Shown piece by piece: positions 57,858 through 64,000 of a DNA stretch of 64,000 bases (positions are counted from its first letter, which is position 1; the number at the start of each line of letters is the position of its first letter). The stretch is taken from assembly GCA_963698885.1 (NCBI GenBank), contig CAVOSJ010000002.1:1-64000 (forward strand), given 5' to 3'. The translations under genes were made by a program, and so were the position numbers. The notes beneath the pieces are model-generated. The model worked only from the letters and a program-made list of their open reading frames with translations. It was not told where the DNA came from and did not search any database. Origin of the DNA: JBARKJ01 sp963698885 (GTDB taxonomy: Bacteria; Nitrospirota; JACRHJ01).

Positions 57858-60404
57858 ATGGCATTCGAGGAAGCTGGCGGGGGAGTTTCGGAAGGCAACG
57901 GGACGGACAGTCAGGACGACTTCTTCAATATGTCCGGAAACGAAGGTTCAAGCGGGCAGGCAGACCTGCCTCAGGCAGACCTGCCTCAGGCAGAGATGCC
58001 CCAGGCAGGACAGCCCCATACAGGAAAGCCTCAGGCTGACCGGAGGCCTGTCGCGTCATTTGACCCGAAATTTTCGGCCGCGCTCCCGCCCGAACCGGCG
58101 GTGCAGGCCGATATCCCGAATAAACGCCGCGTTCGCGTTAAAAATGAAAGGAAAATCCAATTGAATACCAACGCAATAAAGGTCCTCGAAAGAAGATATT
58201 TGAAAAAAGACGAGGAAGGCGTTCCAACAGAGACGCCGGAGGATATGTTCCGCCGGGTGGCGGAAAATATCGCTCAAGCGGAGACGAACTACGGCACCGG
58301 GAAAAAGGAAGCCGGGGAGATTGCCCGCAAGTTTTACGAAATGATGGTCGGGCTTGATTTCCTGCCGAACTCGCCGACCTTGATGAACGCCGGACGGGAA
58401 CTCCAGCAGCTTTCCGCCTGCTTCGTGCTTCCCATAGAGGACACCATGGAGAGCATATTCTCCACCATCAAGAAAACGGCGCTCATCCACCAGTCCGGCG
58501 GGGGCACCGGGTTTTCTTTTTCGCGCCTCAGGCCCTCGAACGATAAAGTCGCATCCACCGGCGGAGTCGCCTCCGGCCCGGTCTCTTTCATGCGGGTCTT
58601 CAACGCGGCGACGGAGGCCGTGAAGCAGGGCGGGACCAGGCGCGGCGCGAACATGGGGATATTAAGGGTTGACCATCCGGACATCCTGGAATTCATAAAC
58701 TGCAAGGACGGCTCAGGCGAGTACAACAACTTCAATATCTCCGTGGGCATAACGGAGAAGTTCATGGAAGCCGTGGACAAGGGGCAGGACTACGACCTTA
58801 TCAGCCCGCGTTCGGGCAAGCCGGTAAAGAAGCTTTCGGCCAAGATGGTATTCGGCCAGATAGTGGAGCTTGCGTGGAGGACGGGAGACCCAGGTATAGT
58901 GTTCCTCGACAGGCTGAACCGGGACAACCCCACGCCCCACGTGGGCGAGATAGAGTCCACGAACCCCTGCGGGGAGCAGCCGCTTCTGCCTCATGAGTCC
59001 TGCAACCTGGGCTCCATAAACCTCTCTAACATGATAGAGGGCGGCGCCGTAGACTGGGAGAAGCTCCGGTCGGCGGTGAAGATTTCGGTCCGCTTCTTAG
59101 ACGACGTGATAGACATGAACCGCTACCCGCTGGACGAGATATCGGAGATGACCAGGTCTAACAGGAAGGTCGGCCTCGGCATCATGGGCTTCGCGGACAT
59201 GATAATAAAGCTGGGCATCCCTTACAATACCGACGAAGCGGTATCCGCGGGCCGGGAGATAATGAAGTTCATAAACACGGAGGCCAAGGCCGCGTCCGAG
59301 ACTGCTTGCCAAAGAGCGCGGAGTATTCCCGAACTTCGGGGGAAGCCGGTTCGACAAAGACGGCGGCAGTCAGATGCGTAACGCCACGGTCACCACCATC
59401 GCTCCGACCGGCACCCTGTCGATAATAGCAGGGTGCAGCAGCGGGATCGAGCCGCTCTTCGCGGTATCCTACGTCCGCACGGTTATGGATAACGACGAGC
59501 TGATAGAGGTGAACCCGCATTTCGCGGCCGTCGCGAAGGAACGCGGTTTTTACTCCGATGAACTGATGAAGAGGATCGCGCACCACGGAACCGTCGCGGA
59601 CATGGCGGAGGTGCCGGAAGACGTCCGCAGGCTGTTCGTCACGGCGCACGACATAGAGCCGGTCTGGCACGTAAAGATGCAGGCGGCGTTCCAGGACCAT
59701 ACGGACAACGCCGTATCGAAGACCGTGAACTTCTCCCACGACGCGAAAGTGGGGGACATTGAAGAGGTCTATCGCCTGGCCTACAGCCTCGGCTGCAAGG
59801 GCGTCACCATATACAGGGACGGCTCCAAGGACGAGCAGGTGCTTTCCACCGGCAGGACCAAGGAGGCTAAAGGCCAGCCCGCGCCGCGGCGGCGGAGCAG
59901 AAGCTGCCGCCTGAGCCGGGCAAGATAATTCCAAGGCCGCGCCCGCTTGTCACCAAAGGTATCACCAGGCAGGTGAATACCGGCTGCGGCAGGCTGTACG
60001 TCACGATAAACGAGGACGAGAAGGGGCTGTGCGAGCTGTTCGCCAGCATGGGCAAGTCCGGCGGATGCGCGACATCCCAGACGGAGGCCACCGGCAGGCT
60101 CGTATCTCTCGCGCTCCGCTCCGGCGTGGACCCGGCGTCAATCATCGACCAGTTGAAAGGGATACGCTGCCCGTCGCCGACCTGGATTTCCGGCACCACG
60201 ATATATTCCTGCGCGGACGCTATCGCCACCGTGCTGGAGGACTACCTGCTGGAAAAGAAGCAGGGGACTGCCACGGAGGATAAGAGCCTGACGGCTGACA
60301 ACCTCCTGAACCACTGCCCGCAGTGCCCGGAATGCGGCTCGATGGTCTCGTTCGCCGAAGGCTGCGTGGTATGCAGTTCGTGCGGTTACTCGAAGTGCGG
60401 ATAG
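57858..60404 (+). CDS. nrdJ: class II (adenosylcobalamin-dependent) ribonucleotide reductase, two apparent frameshifts
   Basis: Reduces ribonucleotides using a B12-generated thiyl radical. About 848 residues over three frames. Frame one (57858-59381) carries FLPNSPTLMNAG, LSACFVLPIEDTM, GGGTGFSFSRLR, NPCGEQPLLPHESCNLGS and DVIDMNRYPL. Frame two (to about 59884) has RNATVTTIAPTGTLSIIAGCSSGIEP. Frame three ends in the four-Cys-pair zinc-like tail CPQCPECG...CSSCGYSKCG. Junctions at about 59301-59304 (one extra base) and 59882-59886 (one missing) restore the family sequence. The first 70 residues are a non-conserved extension with QADLP repeats. Confidence 0.9.
57958..58012 (+). repeat. 15-bp tandem repeats in the nrdJ 5' coding region
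   Basis: Units of CAGGCAGACCTGCCT follow one another, two near-identical and two or three degenerate, encoding QADLP-like pentapeptides. Each unit holds the palindrome AGGCAG-AC-CTGCCT. Confidence 0.7.
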
Positions 60405-60416
60405 AGCAAAGAGCGC

Positions 60417-60596
60417 ATGACTGAGGAGCAGAAAAAGAAAATCCGCGAGGCTGCGGCGGAGCACGGCGGCAAGTTACCGTGCCCCGTGGCTTTCGCTCTC
60501 TGCAAAGAGACGGGCGTCCCGCTGAAGGAAATCGGCGCGTTCTGCAACGAAGAGAATATCAGGATCAAGAACTGCCAGTTGGGATGCTTCCCGTGA
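60417..60596 (+). CDS. small conserved Cys-rich protein (59 aa)
   Basis: An ORF of 60 codons starting 12 bp after the nrdJ stop. The product has a charged helical start, then KLPCPVAFALCKETGVPLKEIG, FCNEENIRIKNC and QLGCF at the end, with five Cys in all. Small proteins with this C-x5-A-x-E-x-GV-x3-E-x-G...CQLGCF pattern are widespread in deltaproteobacteria as uncharacterised products. The pattern suggests a helical domain that may bind metal or DNA. It is probably co-transcribed with nrdJ. No firm function. Confidence 0.65.
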   Translation: MTEEQKKKIREAAAEHGGKLPCPVAFALCKETGVPLKEIGAFCNEENIRIKNCQLGCFP

Positions 60597-60656
60597 CCTT
60601 ACACCGCAGTAAATAAATCATTCCCGAACGCTCCGCTAAACTCCTTTTGCCGGCAG

Positions 60657-60684
60657 TTGACAGCGCGCACTGCCGTGGTAATCT
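60657..60684 (+). promoter_or_regulatory. candidate promoter of the cNMP/flavoprotein gene
   Basis: TTGACA (60657-60662) and TAATCT (60679-60684), 16 bp apart. The predicted transcript starts near 60691, which favours the ATG at 60712 over the one at 60685. Confidence 0.45.
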
Positions 60685-60711
60685 ATGGAGGAACAGCGGA
60701 GGCACATCGAC

Positions 60712-62388
60712 ATGACCGACGAATATCCTCCCCTCAAATCGCCCCTTTCCACGGCCGCCGCGGTGTTTCCAGTTCTGAAGCCGGCACAGATGGAGCGCCT
60801 GGCTGCGCTGGGACGCGTCCGACAGGTCCAGTCCGGCGAGGTCCTCATCGAGGCCGGAGATAAGGGCGCGCCGCTATTCGTCGTCAAGACCGGCCAGGTG
60901 GAGGCCGTCCTGCCGTCGGGCGCCGCCGAGAAACCCGTGGCCCTGTTTCTGCCGGGGCAGTTCACCGGGGAGGTCAGCATGCTCTCCGGACGCCGCATTA
61001 TGGTCCGGGTGCGCGCAAAGGAAGCGGGCGAGGTGATCGAGGTAGACCGCGGGCACCTGCTTCAGTTGGTGCAAGACGACAGCGAGCTTAGCGAGATTTT
61101 CATGCTCGCCTTTGTGCTGCGCCGGGTGGAACTGATCGCGCAAGGGTTCGGAGACGTCGTAGTCCTCGGGTCGGACCATTCCGCGGGCACGCTTCGCATC
61201 AGAGAATTCCTGGGACGAAACGGGCAACCCTATTCGTACATCGACTTGGACCGCGACGCCGGCGTCCAGGAACTGCTGGACCATTTTCACGTCTCCGTGA
61301 ACGATGTGCCGGTGGTAATCTGCCGCTGCGACGCGGTGCTTCGCAACCCGACCAACGGCCAGATAGCAGAGAGTCTCGGCTTCAACGAGGCGATCGACCT
61401 TACTGCCTTGCGCGACGTCGTGATCGTCGGCGCCGGACCCGCAGGGCTCGCGGCTGCCGTGTACGCCGCCTCGGAAGGGCTGGACGTCCTGGTGCTGGAA
61501 ACGGACGCGCCCGGAGGGCAGGCAGGTTCGAGCTCCAGGATCGAGAACTACCTCGGCTTTCCGACGGGCATTACAGGCCAGGAACTCGCAATGCGCGCGT
61601 ACACACAGGCGCAGAAATTCGGCGCTCAAGTGATGGTCGGGAGATGCGCCAGACGGCTTACGGGTGATCATAAGCCATACGCCATCGAGTTCGACGACGG
61701 TCCGCCCGTGCAGGCGCGTTCGGTTATCATTGCGACCGGCGCACAATATAGAAAGCTGCCTCTTGATAACCTGTCGCAATTCGAAGGCTCAGGTATCTAT
61801 TACGCGGCGACGTACATAGAGTCGCAGTTGTGCGCTGATGATGAAGTGGTCGTCGTGGGCGGGGGAAATTCCGCGGGGCAGGCCGCCGTGTTTCTGGCGC
61901 AAACCGCAAAACGCGTTAACCTGCTCGTCCGGTCCGACGGGCTGGCGGACAGCATGTCACGCTATCTTATACGGCGCATTGAGGATACTCCCGCCATCGC
62001 CTTGCGGTTGCAGACAGAACTCACGGCTCTCATGGGTGGCGACCACCTTGAGCGCGTGCAATGGCGGGATGGTAACACGGACACGTTAGAGACTCGCGAG
62101 GTCCGCCATGTCTTCGTTATGACGGGCGCGGCGCCAAATACGCAGTGGCTCGGCGGGTGTGTCGCACTCGATGGGGGCGGGTTCATCAAGACGGGTCCGG
62201 ACCTGACAAAAGAAGACTTGGCGGCGGCGCATTGGCCGCTGCTCCGGCACCCTTACCTGTTAGAGACGAGCCTGCCCGGCGTGTTAGCCGTCGGCGATGT
62301 CCGAAGCGGCAACGTCAAACGTGTGGCGTCGGCGGTCGGCGAGGGGTCAATCTCGGTATCCTTCGTCCATAAGGTGCTGCACGAATAG
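60712..62388 (+). CDS. cNMP-binding - thioredoxin-like - thioredoxin reductase-like flavoprotein
   Basis: A 558-residue three-part protein. Residues about 15-125 form a cyclic-nucleotide-binding domain (VLIEAGDKGAPLFVVKTGQVEAV; FTGEVSMLSGR). Residues about 145-230 are a thioredoxin/glutaredoxin-like module without CxxC in the usual place. The rest is TrxR-like, with FAD motif GAGPAGLAAA (about 240), NAD(P) motif GGGNSAGQA (about 382) and GDVRSGNVKRVASAVGEG at the end. The redox CATC of TrxR is replaced by AATY, so disulfide reduction of classical type is unlikely. Codon choice shows fewer ATA codons than neighbours, hinting at acquisition. AGCGGAGG precedes this ATG. Confidence 0.85.
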   Translation: MTDEYPPLKSPLSTAAAVFPVLKPAQMERLAALGRVRQVQSGEVLIEAGDKGAPLFVVKTGQVEAVLPSGAAEKPVALFLPGQFTGEVSMLSGRRIMVRVRAKEAGEVIEVDRGHLLQLVQDDSELSEIFMLAFVLRRVELIAQGFGDVVVLGSDHSAGTLRIREFLGRNGQPYSYIDLDRDAGVQELLDHFHVSVNDVPVVICRCDAVLRNPTNGQIAESLGFNEAIDLTALRDVVIVGAGPAGLAAAVYAASEGLDVLVLETDAPGGQAGSSSRIENYLGFPTGITGQELAMRAYTQAQKFGAQVMVGRCARRLTGDHKPYAIEFDDGPPVQARSVIIATGAQYRKLPLDNLSQFEGSGIYYAATYIESQLCADDEVVVVGGGNSAGQAAVFLAQTAKRVNLLVRSDGLADSMSRYLIRRIEDTPAIALRLQTELTALMGGDHLERVQWRDGNTDTLETREVRHVFVMTGAAPNTQWLGGCVALDGGGFIKTGPDLTKEDLAAAHWPLLRHPYLLETSLPGVLAVGDVRSGNVKRVASAVGEGSISVSFVHKVLHE

Positions 62389-62395
62389 ATTTTTT

Positions 62396-63175
62396 TCACC
62401 TCTGCCACCGCACCAGATAAATAACTCCCACCACGACGCCGATAATCACGACTGTCTTTCTCAGCGCCGACGGCCTTATCTTTCCCGCAAGCCTGCCTCC
62501 CAGGACCCCGCCGGTTATGGCGCCGACGGCCATGACGGCTACAGCAGGCCAGACGACCTTTCCGGAAAAAAGAAAAAATATCGCGGCGGCGGTATTGCAG
62601 CTGAACGATATTGCCTGCTTCAAGGCGTTTAGTCTCGTGAGCGAGTCGTTCAGCACTATCCCCAGCGCCGCAAGCACTATTACGCTTACACCCGCGCCGA
62701 AATAGCCCCCGTACACTGCCGCCGGGATGACGGCAAGGATTATCCAGGCCTCGTGCGGTTTGCCTCCCCGATGGGCGCTCCGGTCCACGAGCAGTCTTCG
62801 GATTTTATCCTGGAATGCAAGTAGTCCCGTAGCGAAAAGGATCAGGAAAGGCACCAGAGAGCGGAACGCCCTCTCGGGCGTGTTAAGGAGCAAAAACCCG
62901 CCCGCCAACCCGCCCAGGACACTGACGGGTACAAGAAACTTAAGCCGCCGTTTCTGGCTAAGTAAGTCGCTCGACTGCGCGAAGGCCGCCCCCAGGTATC
63001 CGGGGCAGAGCGCCACGGTATTGGTCACGTTGGCGGCCACCGCGGGTATGCCTACGGCGGTCAACATGGGAAACGTGATGAGGGTGCCCCCGCCGGCAAG
63101 CGCGTTTACCGCCCCGCCGGCGACCGAAGCGAGTCCTATTAAAACATAATTCAGAAGGCCCATGTTTTCATCCAA
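62396..63175 (-). CDS. TauE/SafE-family membrane protein (sulfite/sulfonate exporter-like)
   Basis: A 259-residue membrane protein with about eight hydrophobic helices. It contains the TauE/SafE features AGGAVNALAGGGTLITFPML at the start and GGYFGAGVSVIVLAALG in the second half (internal duplication). The family moves sulfite, sulfoacetate or other organosulfur anions; substrate is not predictable. The ATG at 63175 or the one four codons later could be the start, and neither has a clear ribosome binding site. Its stop lies 7 bp from the convergent flavoprotein stop. Confidence 0.87.
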   Translation of the reverse strand: MDENMGLLNYVLIGLASVAGGAVNALAGGGTLITFPMLTAVGIPAVAANVTNTVALCPGYLGAAFAQSSDLLSQKRRLKFLVPVSVLGGLAGGFLLLNTPERAFRSLVPFLILFATGLLAFQDKIRRLLVDRSAHRGGKPHEAWIILAVIPAAVYGGYFGAGVSVIVLAALGIVLNDSLTRLNALKQAISFSCNTAAAIFFLFSGKVVWPAVAVMAVGAITGGVLGGRLAGKIRPSALRKTVVIIGVVVGVIYLVRWQR

Positions 63176-63305
63176 AATGGAATGGCAATTTTATAACCCC
63201 AAAGTGGAGCTAAGTCAATATTATTAAAAACCATTAACTTGACTTCCCGGCCCCGATTCCCCATAATACCCCCGCCAAAACTCAACAAGAAAGGTACTTC
63301 AACTT

Positions 63306-63536
63306 ATGGAACCTCAAAATAACGGAGAAGCCCGCACCAAGGTCCGGGCAGGGATAAAGGATTCCTTTTCGGAGACTGGCTTCATCCTGGGCGCGGTTGG
63401 CGGGATATTCGCCCTTTGGGGCATAGGCCGCGTCTCCGGGATGGACGGTGAGACCCTGAAAATCTTTTACCGCAACTCTTATTCCGTATTCTTCGGCATT
63501 TCCTCTTTCCTGTATTATAAGAAAATAAAACCCTAA
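63306..63536 (+). CDS. small membrane protein (76 aa), hypothetical
   Basis: A 76-residue protein with a polar N-terminus (about 1-24), one Gly-rich hydrophobic segment (FILGAVGGIFALWGIG) and a second weaker one near the end (YSVFFGISSFLYYKK). No family is recognised. AAAGG lies about 10 bp before the ATG. It is oriented with the proline dehydrogenase gene, which begins 28 bp after its stop, so the two may share a transcript. Confidence 0.5.
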   Translation: MEPQNNGEARTKVRAGIKDSFSETGFILGAVGGIFALWGIGRVSGMDGETLKIFYRNSYSVFFGISSFLYYKKIKP

Positions 63537-63564
63537 CTTCCCCACTCTACAAGAGGCCACGAGA

Positions 63565-64000
63565 ATGGAGCTCCGCCAGCGTCTGCTCTATCCCTTCGCA
63601 AAGAAGTTCTTTGCCGGGCTTAAGCTGGAGGACGCCATAAGCCGGGCGAGACTTGTCAATTCGCGGGGCATGGGCGCGATTATCGATTTCCTTGGGGAAG
63701 ACGTGGGCGAGGCGGAGGCGGCGGAGCGCGCCAAAGCGGAATATATGCGGGTCCTGAAGGCTATCGGCAAGGCGGGGCTGGACGCCTCTTTTACCATAAA
63801 GCTCACCAACCTGGGCCTGGGGTTCTCATATGGGCTTACCCGGGACAATGCGTCAGACATTGCAAAGGCCGCGAAAGAAGAGGGGGTTTTCCTCTGGGTG
63901 GACATGGAAGGCTCGGCTCACACCTCGGACACTATCCGGATTTACAGGGAGATACACGAGGTGAACCGGGAGTGCGGCATCGCTCTTCAGGCATGCCTTA
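63565..64000 (+). CDS. proline dehydrogenase, partial (runs off the window)
   Basis: The first 145 codons of a gene cut by the window end. The product begins MELRQRLLYPFAKKFFAGL. It contains ARLVNSRGMGAIIDFLGED, SFTIKLTNLGLGF and FLWVDMEGSAHTSDT, the FAD-barrel pattern of monofunctional proline dehydrogenases that oxidise proline to pyrroline-5-carboxylate. The start has AAGAGG upstream. The substrate-binding C-terminal helix lies outside the window. Confidence 0.8.
   Translation, partial: MELRQRLLYPFAKKFFAGLKLEDAISRARLVNSRGMGAIIDFLGEDVGEAEAAERAKAEYMRVLKAIGKAGLDASFTIKLTNLGLGFSYGLTRDNASDIAKAAKEEGVFLWVDMEGSAHTSDTIRIYREIHEVNRECGIALQACL

Overview
The window is a chromosomal segment of a Gram-negative bacterium, GC-rich with heavy use of ATA isoleucine codons. 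The mix of families (DUF4388/PATAN, DUF507, DUF3786, UPF0280, ADP-forming acyl-CoA synthetase, PPi-type phosphofructokinase, class II ribonucleotide reductase, an MtrA/MtrB-like cytochrome-porin pair, an F0 operon holding only atpB and atpE) points to a Deltaproteobacteria/Desulfobacterota-like lineage. That assignment is inference: no rRNA or tRNA gene lies in the window.

Layout. 1-9 kb: a secreted hydrolase, a histidine-phosphatase-like protein, an orphan peptide-ABC ATPase, a tandem of PPi-type and ATP-type phosphofructokinases with a TPR protein, and a DUF4388/J-domain/TPR protein. Two small unlisted ORFs sit here, one membrane peptide and one exported peptide. 8.4-18.6 kb: housekeeping genes on the plus strand: coaE, galU, hsp20, lon, thiL, DUF2062, a manC-type gene, an APS-kinase/sulfotransferase fusion and rimO. 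18.8-20 kb: atpB-atpE. 20.2-38.1 kb: one co-directional chemosensory cluster: DUF4388, CheY, CheA, ExeA-like ATPase, CheW, decaheme lipoprotein, outer-membrane barrel, substrate-binding protein, MCP with a C-terminal PhnD-like domain, CheW, HEAT, CheR, CheB, GAF and CheY. 38-44 kb: minus-strand acetate/acyl-CoA genes (ADP-forming synthetase, DRTGG/BioD-like protein, AMP-forming acs, DUF3786). 44-50 kb: a diguanylate cyclase, two DUF507 paralogues, LysR, Rrf2, cysK and UPF0280. 50-54 kb: nikR, then a cobalamin riboswitch driving a cbiM-small subunit-cbiQ-cbiO transporter. 54-64 kb: deoB, dgt, a response regulator, class II RNR, a cNMP-binding TrxR-like flavoprotein, TauE and the start of a proline dehydrogenase.

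How the genes fit together. The most striking unit is the roughly 18 kb chemosensory cluster. It contains a cytochrome-porin pair of the kind that moves electrons across the outer membrane. It also contains a chemoreceptor whose extra ligand-binding domain should lie in the cytoplasm. Together these suggest a signalling array coupled to extracellular electron transfer or energy state. A second theme is metal and B12: NikR, a B12 riboswitch, a Co/Ni ECF transporter and a B12-dependent RNR lie within 10 kb.

Two window-wide signals deserve attention. First, five intergenic copies of a double-hairpin repeat sit directly after stop codons. Second, at least seven single-base frame disruptions interrupt otherwise well-conserved genes, which suggests either consensus sequence errors or decay. 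No CRISPR array, insertion sequence, prophage or tRNA was recognised.
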